Assembly: GCF_001684975.1 (NCBI RefSeq)
Contig: NZ_MAYH01000049.1
Location: 1 to 64,000, forward strand
Length of the DNA: 64,000 nt
Source: Chryseobacterium artocarpi
GTDB lineage: Bacteria > Bacteroidota > Bacteroidia > Flavobacteriales > Weeksellaceae
Direction: 5' to 3'
Positions 17,527 to 25,238 of the stretch are shown here, piece after piece. The first letter of the stretch is position 1. Every line of letters begins with the position of its first letter. The notes beneath the pieces were generated by a model, which was not told the DNA's origin, did no database searches, and saw nothing but the letters and a program-made list of their open reading frames with translations. Made by a program: the position numbers and the translations under genes.

Positions 17527-18603
17527 TTATTTATATGATATGGGTAAAATATTATCTGTATGTTGATCTGTAGGAAGTAAAAACTGTTTCAGTAAGGTTC
17601 TGCCATTTTGGATATGAGTTTCTATTTCGGGTTTCCTGTCTGATTCATATTTACTAAAAGCTTCAGTTATACCACCTTCTTCAACTAAGTATTTAGTTAG
17701 TACGTGTGAGTCTTTTAATGCTGAGGTAACTCCTTGGCTTGTAAAAGGAATCAAAGGGTGTGCGGCATCACCAATGAAAACAATATTGTTTTTATAGAAC
17801 GGATTGAGCTCTTCCAATTCATAAACACACCATAAATGTACGTTTTCATAGTTTGATTTTTGAATAATAGAAGAAACGAGCGGATGCCAATCTTTAAAAA
17901 CTTCAAGCATGTATTTCTTTAAATTGTCACAAGAGCATTCATTGATTCTGTATTTCTCATTGTCAAATTGAGAGTACCATAGAATAGTATCCTCTGAAAG
18001 TTTGATAATACCAAAAGTAAGCCCGCCCTGATCATGATGAAATTTCATGAAATCATTTTCAATCGTATCTGCAATTTCTTTGTCTTTAATGATATTGACG
18101 ACTTCGCTTTCTCTTACTGTCTTCATTTTTTCATCCTTAAAAAGACTTCTTCTGATCCTGCTTCTGGAACCATCCGAAATAATGGCAAGATTAGAATCAA
18201 TATAGGTTTCATCAGATTTCTTCAATCTTCCAATTTCAGTCTCGCAAGGAATTATCGTTGTGCTATAGGTTATCTTTTCAGGAGAAATATTTTGAGCTAA
18301 GAGACTGATTAGAGAGTGTCTTGAGATTGCAAAAACATTGTTGAGGTCTTTTTCTCCAAGTTTTTTTCCCGTGTGGGAATATTGAATGTATTTTTTTAGA
18401 AAATTCCCATGTTCAAAAAGAAGTGAAGGATCAATAATTTGAGTGAGGTATTCTATTCCTTCCTGGGGGATCAGAAAGCCATGCCCGGCAAGATCTTCCT
18501 TTTTTCTTCTTTCGTAAATGTGATAGTCTATCTTATGTTTTTCTAAGTAATTCGCCATGCTTAAGCCGGAAATACCAGCGCCCACGACAGCAATTTTATT
18601 CAT
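17527..18603 (-). CDS. FAD-dependent monooxygenase (aromatic hydroxylase family)
   Basis: A 358-residue flavoprotein. The N-terminal Rossmann motif is VVGAGISGLSMANYL (5-19) with an acidic strand end (HIYERR). The mid-protein carries a DG motif (ISDGSRSRIRR), and the second FAD motif is VFIGDAAHPLIPFTSQG (about 287-303). These are the marks of class A monooxygenases (UbiH/PHBH fold) that hydroxylate with NAD(P)H and O2. The substrate is unknown. It is first in an operon with the aminotransferase, with a TACTTTTG -7 element 69 bases upstream. Confidence 0.88.
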   Translation of the reverse strand: MNKIAVVGAGISGLSMANYLEKHKIDYHIYERRKKEDLAGHGFLIPQEGIEYLTQIIDPSLLFEHGNFLKKYIQYSHTGKKLGEKDLNNVFAISRHSLISLLAQNISPEKITYSTTIIPCETEIGRLKKSDETYIDSNLAIISDGSRSRIRRSLFKDEKMKTVRESEVVNIIKDKEIADTIENDFMKFHHDQGGLTFGIIKLSEDTILWYSQFDNEKYRINECSCDNLKKYMLEVFKDWHPLVSSIIQKSNYENVHLWCVYELEELNPFYKNNIVFIGDAAHPLIPFTSQGVTSALKDSHVLTKYLVEEGGITEAFSKYESDRKPEIETHIQNGRTLLKQFLLPTDQHTDNILPISYK

Positions 18604-18671
18604 GTTCGGAATAACGGATTTTTTCAGGTTGGTGTTTAATCTATTTTTTTGATCTTATTTTTAGATCGATG

Positions 18672-18679
18672 CAAAAGTA
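18672..18679 (-). promoter_or_regulatory. -7 promoter element for the monooxygenase/aminotransferase operon
   Basis: TACTTTTG on the minus strand matches TAnnTTTG; the -33 box is poor. A small inverted repeat (GATC...GATC) lies just downstream at about 18652-18668. Confidence 0.4.
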
Positions 18680-18810
18680 AATTAAAAACATTCATTATTT
18701 AAAAAAAATAAAGTAATTTGATTTAAAAGTATTGAAAAATAAAATGAAAAGCATAAGATAATTGTATAGTTAAAGAGTTGACTTTCTGGAACTAAAGAAT
18801 TATAAAAATA

Positions 18811-18835
18811 AAAACCGGAAAAGAATTCCGGTTTT
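18811..18835 (-). terminator. tnaA terminator
   Basis: Perfect 10-bp stem AAAACCGGAA / TTCCGGTTTT with a five-base loop. On the minus strand it is followed by a long T-rich tail. Confidence 0.88.
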
Positions 18836-18845
18836 GTCTATGTAT

Positions 18846-20222
18846 CTATGCTTTTTCAAGCTGAACAGTAAAGTGTCTTAATATTTCTGGTTCCCAGGTG
18901 ATCTTATATCCTTTTGCTACTTCTTCACGTCTTTCATATACGTTTTTGATTGCCGCGGCAATATAATCCATATGGTTGTTGGTGTATGTTCTTCTAGGAA
19001 TAGCAAGACGTACCAGTTCCAGTTTCGGATAACGGTTTTGTCTGGTCTCAGGATCTCTGTCCGCTAGTAAAGTCCCTATCTCTACTGTTCTGATTCCTGC
19101 TTCTTTATAGATTTCAAGACCTAAAGTCTGTGCAGGATATTCTTCGCGGGAAACATTTGGAAGGAAATTCAAAGAATCAATAAATACAGCGTGTCCCCCA
19201 ATTGGTTTTTGAACCGGAATTCCATACTCAATCAGCTTATTTCCAAGGTATTCTACCTGAGATATTCTGCTTTCAAGATAAGCGAATTCTGTAGCTTCAT
19301 CAAGACCTACTGCTAATGCAGCCATATCTCTTCCAGCCATTCCGCCATAAGTAATGAATCCTTCATAGATGATTGTAAAGTTGGATGCCTTTCTGAAAAC
19401 CTCTTCATTGTTCAATGCAATAAAGCCTCCGATGTTTACAAGACCGTCTTTTTTAGAACTCATCGTCATTCCGTCACCGTAAGAGAAAATTTCCTTACAG
19501 ATGTCCTTAATAGTTCTGTTTTCCTGTCCTTGCTCTCTTTTTTTGATGAAATAAGCATTTTCTGCAAATCTTGCGGAATCAAAAAATACAGGAATCCCGT
19601 ATTGATCGGAAAGGGCTTTCACGGCTTTCATGTTTTCCAAAGAAACAGGTTGTCCTCCTGAAGAATTACAAGTAATGGTAATCAGACAGAAAGGAATGTT
19701 TTCTTTTGGGTGACTTTTATAAACTTCTTCCAGCTTTTCAAGGTTGATATTTCCTTTAAAAGGATGAAGGTCATTGATGTCAAAAGCTTCATCAATTGTA
19801 CAGTCTATAGCGTGTGCTTTTCTGAATTCGATGTGTCCTTTGGTAGTATCAAAGTGTGAGTTGCCCGGAACTACATCTCCTTCTTTTACCAATACGGAGA
19901 AAAGTACGTTTTCGGCAGCTCTTCCCTGGTGGGTTGGTAATAAATATTTGAATCCGGTAATTCTTTCAACAGTATTTTGTAGCTGTTCGAAAGAACGTGA
20001 TCCGGCATAGCTTTCATCTCCCGTCATTAAGGCACCCCATTGTCTGTCAGACATAGCACCGGTTCCGGAATCTGTTAAAAGGTCAATAAAAACTTGAGAA
20101 GATTTTAAGTTGAAAAGATTGTAATTCGCTTCTTTCAGCCATTGCTCTCTTTCTTCCCTTGTGGATTGGCGGATTTCTTCCACCATTTTGATGCGGAAAG
20201 GCTCCGCGTACGGTAAATTCAT
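18846..20222 (-). CDS. tnaA: Tryptophanase (tryptophan indole-lyase)
   Basis: A 458-residue PLP beta-eliminating lyase giving indole, pyruvate and ammonia from tryptophan. LLTDSGTGAMSD (48-59), GDESYAGSRSF (68-78), PTHQGR (96-101), FFDSARFAENAYFIK (213-227) and the PLP lysine in SSKKDG (Lys258) fix the family. It is called tryptophanase rather than tyrosine phenol-lyase because it has VEIG where phenol-lyases have an arginine-containing MERG, and His450 in RHFT where they have FFT. Some central stretches (KKDGLVNIGG) look phenol-lyase-like. Transcribed alone; a 19-bp palindrome lies 43 bases before the start. No TnaC-like leader was recognised. Confidence 0.92.
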   Translation of the reverse strand: MNLPYAEPFRIKMVEEIRQSTREEREQWLKEANYNLFNLKSSQVFIDLLTDSGTGAMSDRQWGALMTGDESYAGSRSFEQLQNTVERITGFKYLLPTHQGRAAENVLFSVLVKEGDVVPGNSHFDTTKGHIEFRKAHAIDCTIDEAFDINDLHPFKGNINLEKLEEVYKSHPKENIPFCLITITCNSSGGQPVSLENMKAVKALSDQYGIPVFFDSARFAENAYFIKKREQGQENRTIKDICKEIFSYGDGMTMSSKKDGLVNIGGFIALNNEEVFRKASNFTIIYEGFITYGGMAGRDMAALAVGLDEATEFAYLESRISQVEYLGNKLIEYGIPVQKPIGGHAVFIDSLNFLPNVSREEYPAQTLGLEIYKEAGIRTVEIGTLLADRDPETRQNRYPKLELVRLAIPRRTYTNNHMDYIAAAIKNVYERREEVAKGYKITWEPEILRHFTVQLEKA

Positions 20223-20264
20223 GGGTCTGGTATGTTTTTAAATTGTGTGTAAAAGAAAAATCTG

Positions 20265-20283
20265 TTTGAAAATAATTTTCAAA
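20265..20283. promoter_or_regulatory. 19-bp palindrome upstream of tnaA
   Basis: TTTGAAAAT-A-ATTTTCAAA is a perfect inverted repeat located 43-61 bases before the tnaA start. The position and symmetry suit a transcription-factor site; no consensus promoter is recognised beside it. Confidence 0.4.
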
Positions 20284-20315
20284 TTCATCAATGTACATCT
20301 AAAGCGGAATGGGAA

Positions 20316-20933
20316 TTATTCCGGTGCTTTAAATATATTTTCATCAGAATGGAATCCGGCTACACCGCCGCTTACTGCGAACTTCATAGCCGAAGCAGCA
20401 GTCATCCCCACTACAGGTTTGATGTTTTTTTCTTCAGTAACAATTACCCACCCTGAAATTGCATAGGAATGGGGTAAATATACCGCAACGTAATTATGCT
20501 TGTCAACGTCCGACATTTCTTTTTGAGTTAAAAAACCGATTCTCCATATTTCAGGATTTTCATTGGTTTTTACCCATACAGGATCGTTGAATTTTTTCTT
20601 GTCGCCCACAAATGAAGACATGACGTCTTTAGTAGGAGTGTAAATGTGTTTTACTCCGGGTGTTTTTTCCAGAAGGCTGTCCATAGTATCAAAAAAGAAT
20701 CTTCCGATCACAAATTTGTTTCCCAGATACCCTAGAATAGCAGTAAGCAATATTGTTGATACGAAAACAAGCCCAGGAACCTGCTTTGCAAGTGATGGAA
20801 CAAGGTTATCAATAGCACTGACAATATACCAGATGACAAAAATTGTCAACCCGATAGGTCCAATAATAACCAGTCCTTGAAAAAAGTTTTTCAGGAATGA
20901 ATTGGCAATACTTTCAAAGCTTGGTTTCTTCAA
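20316..20933 (-). CDS. DUF502 family membrane protein
   Basis: A 205-residue protein with two N-terminal membrane helices (about 14-40 and 53-72) and a soluble C-terminal part with the DUF502 signatures TPGVKHIYTPTKDVMSSF, RIGFLTQ and AVYLPHSYAISGWVI...AMKFAVSGG. The family is widespread and uncharacterised; roles near the envelope have been proposed. It begins 25 bases after the miaE stop on the same strand, so an operon miaE-DUF502 is likely. Confidence 0.85.
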   Translation of the reverse strand: MKKPSFESIANSFLKNFFQGLVIIGPIGLTIFVIWYIVSAIDNLVPSLAKQVPGLVFVSTILLTAILGYLGNKFVIGRFFFDTMDSLLEKTPGVKHIYTPTKDVMSSFVGDKKKFNDPVWVKTNENPEIWRIGFLTQKEMSDVDKHNYVAVYLPHSYAISGWVIVTEEKNIKPVVGMTAASAMKFAVSGGVAGFHSDENIFKAPE

Positions 20934-20958
20934 CGTTTATTCTTTACTGTTTTATATT

Positions 20959-21537
20959 TTAACCGTGAATTGTTTCTTTATTTCCGTAGGATTTAATGAT
21001 ATTAGCTTCATATTCTAACCATTCTTCCCAACGTTCATTTACTTTGTCAGGATTTCCAAGCTGTCTTGCAAACCCGATAAAAGTAGTATAATGGTTTGCC
21101 TCTGAAATCATCAATTCACGATAAAAAACCTTTAGTTCTTCGTCTTTAATATTTTCTGTCAAAACTTTGAATCTTTCACAGCTTCTGGCTTCAATCATAG
21201 CAGCAAAAAGCATTTTGTCTACAATAAGATCCTCTCTGCTTCCCTGAATGATAAATTTTGCCAGCTCATTCACATAATCATCTTTTCTGGCTCTCCCGAA
21301 TGTATAACCTCTTTTTTTGATAATCTCATGAACCTGATTAAAATGGTCAAGCTCTTCCTGAGCAATAGCAAGAAGTTCAGTCACGATTTCTGGATATTCC
21401 GGAAGCATAGTGATCAGACCGATAGCGTTGGTAGCAGCTTTTTGTTCGCACCACGCATGATCCGTTAAAATTTCTCCAATGTTTCCTTCCGCAATATTTG
21501 CCCACCTTGGATCGGTAGGTAGTTTCAACTTAAACAT
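20959..21537 (-). CDS. miaE: tRNA-(ms2io6A37)-hydroxylase-like diiron protein
   Basis: A 192-residue all-helical ferritin-like protein. The diiron-ligand pattern is visible as EILTDHAWCEQKAA (22-35), AQEELDHFNQVHE (79-91), EARSCERF and SEANHYTTF. MiaE hydroxylates the isopentenyl group of the modified adenosine 37 in tRNA. The assignment follows the MiaE family; paralogous ferritin-like proteins with other roles cannot be excluded. First gene of a probable operon with the DUF502 gene. Confidence 0.85.
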   Translation of the reverse strand: MFKLKLPTDPRWANIAEGNIGEILTDHAWCEQKAATNAIGLITMLPEYPEIVTELLAIAQEELDHFNQVHEIIKKRGYTFGRARKDDYVNELAKFIIQGSREDLIVDKMLFAAMIEARSCERFKVLTENIKDEELKVFYRELMISEANHYTTFIGFARQLGNPDKVNERWEEWLEYEANIIKSYGNKETIHG

Positions 21538-21675
21538 GTTGTAAAATTTTTGTAAATTTAAACAAATTGGACATATTTGGTGCTTCTAATGGTGTAGAAT
21601 TTATTTTTTTGTTGAGTTTTATGTAATCATGGAGCTTATTTCTATTGTATTTACCAATTATAAGCTTTCAAATCA

Positions 21676-22770
21676 TTAACGACCAACGGCTGTTTTTCTT
21701 CTGAGAAATTCTAAAATTTTCCAGCCAGAAGTATCTACTTTTTTCAATCCTGCTGAAATGATAAATGCCAACGCAATATTAATAACATAAATAAAGATCA
21801 TTAAAATCCACCAAGGCATTTTTTCTTTTAAAGGAACAACAAGAAAATAAACCAACGAGGAGCTGATCCCTTGTGCAAAGTAAAAGAAAATTGCATTTTT
21901 ACCAATATGAGTGATGAAGTTTTCTTTTGTGATCTTCAGACGATTATACAAAACAAATAATGTTGCCAGAGAGAAAAATGTCCAGATGATATAAGGAATC
22001 TTTGGAGGGAATTTATTTTTATTGATCTTATAAAAGATCTCAGTTCCGTAATACCAGAACATCCATCCTAAGGCAATTGCAACAAGTGTGTATAAAACAG
22101 GAATGAATTTTGTGGGAATCTTTTTTCCACGCATTCTGTTTCCAATCAGAAAAACAGCCAGATAGAATGCTACATACCCAACCTGTCCGGCAGGATAGTA
22201 TTCTGGGAAGATATTGAATATTAATGTTAGACCAATACATAATCCTATAAACCAATTGATGTGTTTTGGAAAAAAACGCAAGATCAGTACTCCAAACACG
22301 GTAAGAATATAATATACTTTCAAGTACCAGAAACTCCCCATGACCACAGGGAATGTATCAGCATTGGTGTATTGATGTAGGTACCAATTACCCAGATTTT
22401 GCCATTGTGGAACGTCTGAAATACTGGTTGTAGAGTATTTTGAACCAAATGTTGAATAGAAATTCTGAACCCACTCCAATGAAAAGAATGTTAATCCAAA
22501 AACTTTAAAGAAATAATCTAAAAAGAACAGGAAGGTTACAAAAATCATATAAGTGATTTGTAATTTTAAGAGTCTGTATAATGTTTTTTCAATATTAGCT
22601 CCGGAAGTAATTCCGCTTAAAGCATAAAAAAGTGCTACATCAAAAACCAGAGAGAATACTCTTACTTCTGCCGGAATATAAAATTGCCCAGACCAGAATG
22701 CCGTATGGATAAAGATAATAGAGAGTGTTGCCAACCCTTTGGCGAAGTCAATGTATAGGTCTCTGTTCAT
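21676..22770 (-). CDS. Acyltransferase family 3 membrane protein
   Basis: A 364-residue integral membrane protein. MNRDLYIDFAKGLATLSIIF at the start holds the YID-AKG motif, followed by the essential histidine in IHTAFW and about ten membrane helices. This is the pattern of acyltransferase-3 (OafA/YrhL) proteins that transfer acyl groups to surface glycans or lipids. The ATG at 22770 is chosen over a TTG seven codons upstream because the conserved motif begins there. Alone in its transcript as far as can be seen. Confidence 0.85.
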   Translation of the reverse strand: MNRDLYIDFAKGLATLSIIFIHTAFWSGQFYIPAEVRVFSLVFDVALFYALSGITSGANIEKTLYRLLKLQITYMIFVTFLFFLDYFFKVFGLTFFSLEWVQNFYSTFGSKYSTTSISDVPQWQNLGNWYLHQYTNADTFPVVMGSFWYLKVYYILTVFGVLILRFFPKHINWFIGLCIGLTLIFNIFPEYYPAGQVGYVAFYLAVFLIGNRMRGKKIPTKFIPVLYTLVAIALGWMFWYYGTEIFYKINKNKFPPKIPYIIWTFFSLATLFVLYNRLKITKENFITHIGKNAIFFYFAQGISSSLVYFLVVPLKEKMPWWILMIFIYVINIALAFIISAGLKKVDTSGWKILEFLRRKTAVGR

Positions 22771-22888
22771 TATGGTGAGATATGGGGTCAAAAGTAATTA
22801 AAACTTCCGTTATTTTTCAAATACGCAAAAAGAGACAGAACAAAATCGTCTGCCTCCTTTCTTAAATATGCTAAAAATGAATGTTTCC

Positions 22889-23776
22889 TTATTTTAGATT
22901 TTTAAATTCTTCCGCAGAAATTTCTCCGGATTGAATTTTTCTCAGCTCATCTATATATTTACTCATATAAGCATCAATTTCCGGACTTACAGTGTTCTTA
23001 GCCATTCTGTAAGTTCCGTTAAGAACCCCTTGGTAATAATAGAAGAAGTTATAATCAAAGTTTGCTGCATTAAGGTCATATTGTCCCAGTAAGAATCCTA
23101 AACGTACTGCAGATCTTCTTTGTGCTGGTGTACCATGGTGTCCCGGGCTATTTGTCTGATAGTCTCCGATGCTTTGTGCAAACTCATAAGCAGCAGCAAT
23201 TTCAGAGAAGTTAGTTTTGTTATAGCCATTAGGTCTCCTTAAGTAATATCCTGCAAAACCATCTGCTTCAAGCTCGTTTGGTCTTGCTGTATTTTCTGTT
23301 ACAGAAGGAAGTCCGAAGATATATTGTAGCTGATGTCCATATTCATGAGCAAGGATCATAGCGTTTACAATATCTCCACCTTTAGATTTTGCATCATAAT
23401 AGATTGCGTATCCGTAATAGATTTTTCCTGTAGAATAGGAAATAGCATTATAGGTAGAATTGTAATTGGATGGATCGTCTACAAATCGTAATGTAGGATT
23501 GCTTCTTCCCCAAAGACCTGCAATTTTAGTCATTTGAGCATTCATGAAGTTGGTATCGGTAGAATTCTGAAGAGTAGTCTTTAATACAGCAGTAGAATTC
23601 CAATTATTATCTACATAGTAGCAGATTTTTTCAAGGTCTCCCGGTTGATCAATCTTGGCATTAAGTGTTTCTTGTTGAGGTAGAACAGTGTCTTCCATTT
23701 TGTCATCACTACATGCTGTCAGGAATGAACCAGCAATGGCGCCTGCAATTAAGCAGAGATTAAAGTTTTTTTTCAT
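22889..23776 (-). CDS. Putative zinc metallopeptidase lipoprotein
   Basis: A 295-residue protein with a lipoprotein signal (AGSFLTAC, Cys22) and a zinc site H144-E-Y-G-H148 in ILAHEYGHQLQ. A further Glu170 in NELEADGFAGYYLRR is of the kind found in YpfJ/neutral zinc metallopeptidases. Between them the protein is rich in Asn/Tyr, as in surface proteins. Substrate unknown. Divergent from rplU, 184 bases away. Confidence 0.82.
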   Translation of the reverse strand: MKKNFNLCLIAGAIAGSFLTACSDDKMEDTVLPQQETLNAKIDQPGDLEKICYYVDNNWNSTAVLKTTLQNSTDTNFMNAQMTKIAGLWGRSNPTLRFVDDPSNYNSTYNAISYSTGKIYYGYAIYYDAKSKGGDIVNAMILAHEYGHQLQYIFGLPSVTENTARPNELEADGFAGYYLRRPNGYNKTNFSEIAAAYEFAQSIGDYQTNSPGHHGTPAQRRSAVRLGFLLGQYDLNAANFDYNFFYYYQGVLNGTYRMAKNTVSPEIDAYMSKYIDELRKIQSGEISAEEFKNLK

Positions 23777-23922
23777 ATAAATAATTTAGTTGGTGAAACG
23801 AAGGTATAAAATTATCTCTTATATATGAACACTTTATTATAAAAAATTATTCAAAACATAGTGAATAGGATTTTAATTGAAAAAATATAGCTTTGATTGT
23901 AAGTTAATTAGAAATTTAATTG

Positions 23923-23930
23923 TATATTTG
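23923..23930 (+). promoter_or_regulatory. rplU-rpmA promoter, -7 element
   Basis: TATATTTG matches TAnnTTTG exactly, 30 bases before the rplU ATG. The best -33 box is TTG at 23897-23899, 23 bp upstream, a slightly long spacing. Confidence 0.65.
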
Positions 23931-23960
23931 CACCTCGAAATAACTAAAAATTTATAAACA

Positions 23961-24332
23961 ATGTTTGCAATTGTAGAAATAGCAGGGCTTCAATACAAAG
24001 TTGAACAAGACCAGAAGTTGTTTGTAAACCGTTTAAAAGGAGACAAAGGAGGAAAAGTATCTTTCGATAAAGTTCTTCTTACTGTAAACGGTTCAATCAC
24101 TGTAGGCGCCCCAGCTGTAAGCGGAATCACTGTAGAAGCAGAGATCCTAGACCACGTAAAAGCTGATAAAGTAATCGTTTTCAAAAAGAAAAGAAGAAAA
24201 GGTTACAAAGTGAAAAACGGTCACAGACAATCTTTAACTCAAATTCAAATTACTGGTATTACAGGATTTGATGGAGCTAAAAAAACAGCTAAGAAAACAA
24301 CTAAGAAAGTTGAAGCTGAAAGCGCAGAATAA
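23961..24332 (+). CDS. rplU: 50S ribosomal protein L21
   Basis: A 123-residue ribosomal protein beginning MFAIVEIAGLQYKVEQDQKL, with the conserved RRKGYKVKNGHRQSLTQI segment (about 75-92) that contacts 23S rRNA. The C-terminal twenty residues are a Lys/Thr/Ala tail (GAKKTAKKTTKKV) beyond the usual length, a feature seen in flavobacteria. Operon with rpmA, 28 bases apart. Confidence 0.98.
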   Translation: MFAIVEIAGLQYKVEQDQKLFVNRLKGDKGGKVSFDKVLLTVNGSITVGAPAVSGITVEAEILDHVKADKVIVFKKKRRKGYKVKNGHRQSLTQIQITGITGFDGAKKTAKKTTKKVEAESAE

Positions 24333-24360
24333 TTTATAAACCAAAAAACCTTAAAATAAA

Positions 24361-24618
24361 ATGGCACACAAGAAAGGAGTTGGTAGTTCCAAGAACGGTA
24401 GAGAATCGCACTCTAAAAGATTAGGTGTGAAGATTTTCGGAGGACAAGAAGCTATTGCCGGAAACATTATTGTTAGACAAAGAGGTACTCAACACCACCC
24501 AGGTGATAACGTTGGTATCGGTAAAGACCACACTTTGTTCGCATTAGTAGATGGTAAAGTAGTTTTCAGAAAGAAAGCAAACAACAGATCTTTCGTATCT
24601 GTAGAACCAAACGCATAA
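24361..24618 (+). CDS. rpmA: 50S ribosomal protein L27
   Basis: An 85-residue protein starting MAHKKGVGSSKNGRESHSKR, with the family core GVKIFGGQEAIAGNIIVRQRG (written here as its key parts GVKIFGGQ and IIVRQRGT). The N-terminus reaches toward the peptidyl-transferase centre. No cleaved N-terminal extension of the Firmicutes type is present. Second gene of the rplU operon, ended by a terminator. Confidence 0.98.
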   Translation: MAHKKGVGSSKNGRESHSKRLGVKIFGGQEAIAGNIIVRQRGTQHHPGDNVGIGKDHTLFALVDGKVVFRKKANNRSFVSVEPNA

Positions 24619-24640
24619 TTGTAAGCGTTATAAAAATTAC

Positions 24641-24668
24641 AGCCTCAACATTTGTTGAGGCTTTTTTG
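24641..24668 (+). terminator. rplU-rpmA terminator
   Basis: Stem AGCCTCAACA (24641-24650) / TGTTGAGGCT with a short loop and six T residues. Confidence 0.92.
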
Positions 24669-24720
24669 TTGATTAAAAGTTAAATTTTTCATAAATATTC
24701 TATTCGTAGTGAAATATTGA

Positions 24721-24728
24721 TATATTTG
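24721..24728 (+). promoter_or_regulatory. -7 element before the tandem leader-peptide genes
   Basis: TATATTTG lies 75 bases before the first peptide start, which would leave an mRNA leader of about 68 bases. The -33 region is weak. Confidence 0.5.
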
Positions 24729-24802
24729 TTAATGCTCAAATAACAAGTCAGTTGTGAATGCTGAATGACATAGAATGGGTAACAAATTAAAAACAAATAA
24801 CT

Positions 24803-24970
24803 ATGAAAAACCTTAAGAAACTAACAAAAAAGAATTTGAAAGAAATTAATGGAGGTGCTCAAAATTGCCCTCCGGTAGCAAGTACTTGCAATGCATGGTG
24901 CAAATGGACTTCATGGCAAAAACTGCATTGTCCAAATAATATCTTTGAGGAGCCTTGTGAATGTATTTAG
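24803..24970 (+). CDS. Bacteriocin-like six-cysteine peptide, 55 aa
   Basis: The leader MKNLKKLTKKNLKEINGG ends in a double glycine (17-18). The 37-residue remainder has six cysteines and a pattern CP...ASTC..WC..T.WQ...CPN...PC.C that is repeated in the next gene. The double glycine suggests cleavage by a C39-type ABC transporter peptidase; one such transporter lies 17 kb away in the lanthipeptide cluster, but no link is shown. It is the first of a tandem pair, 21 bases apart, in one transcript ending at 25224. Too short to be reported by ordinary gene length cut-offs. Confidence 0.82.
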   Translation: MKNLKKLTKKNLKEINGGAQNCPPVASTCNAWCKWTSWQKLHCPNNIFEEPCECI

Positions 24971-24991
24971 TATTAATCATTTTATATTACA

Positions 24992-25165
24992 ATGAGAAAG
25001 CTTAAGAAAATTACAAAGAATGAGCTAAAGTCCATCAACGGAGGAAGTGATTATATGTGTCCTGATTTTTTGGCATCAACATGTGTCCAATGGTGTGGGC
25101 TTACACGCTGGCAGCAGGAGTATTGTCCAAATGCAATGGAAGAAATTGTTCCTTGCGCTTGTTGA
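24992..25165 (+). CDS. Bacteriocin-like six-cysteine peptide, 57 aa
   Basis: The leader MRKLKKITKNELKSINGG is followed by a 39-residue core with six cysteines placed as in the preceding peptide (CP..., ASTC, WC, CPN, PC, C). The two differ at most non-cysteine positions while the scaffold is kept, which looks like duplication followed by selection on the pattern. Whether disulfides or thioethers form is unknown; no modification enzyme adjoins. Confidence 0.82.
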   Translation: MRKLKKITKNELKSINGGSDYMCPDFLASTCVQWCGLTRWQQEYCPNAMEEIVPCAC

Positions 25166-25189
25166 TCTGAGTTTGAATAAAATAATATA

Positions 25190-25224
25190 AAAATGGGGCG
25201 GCTTCGAAGAAGCCGCCCCATTTT
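25190..25224. terminator. GC-rich bidirectional terminator
   Basis: Perfect 16-bp stem AAAATGGGGCGGCTTC (25190-25205) and its complement (25209-25224) with a GAA loop, flanked by A and T runs. It serves the peptide pair and the convergent DUF5686 gene, and closely resembles 8375-8405. Confidence 0.92.
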
Positions 25225-25238
25225 TATATCTCTGTTTC

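Noticed and set aside
18846..20222. Tyrosine phenol-lyase instead of tryptophanase
   Set aside because: The substrate-selective positions read VEIG and RHFT, as in tryptophanases, although some internal stretches resemble phenol-lyases.
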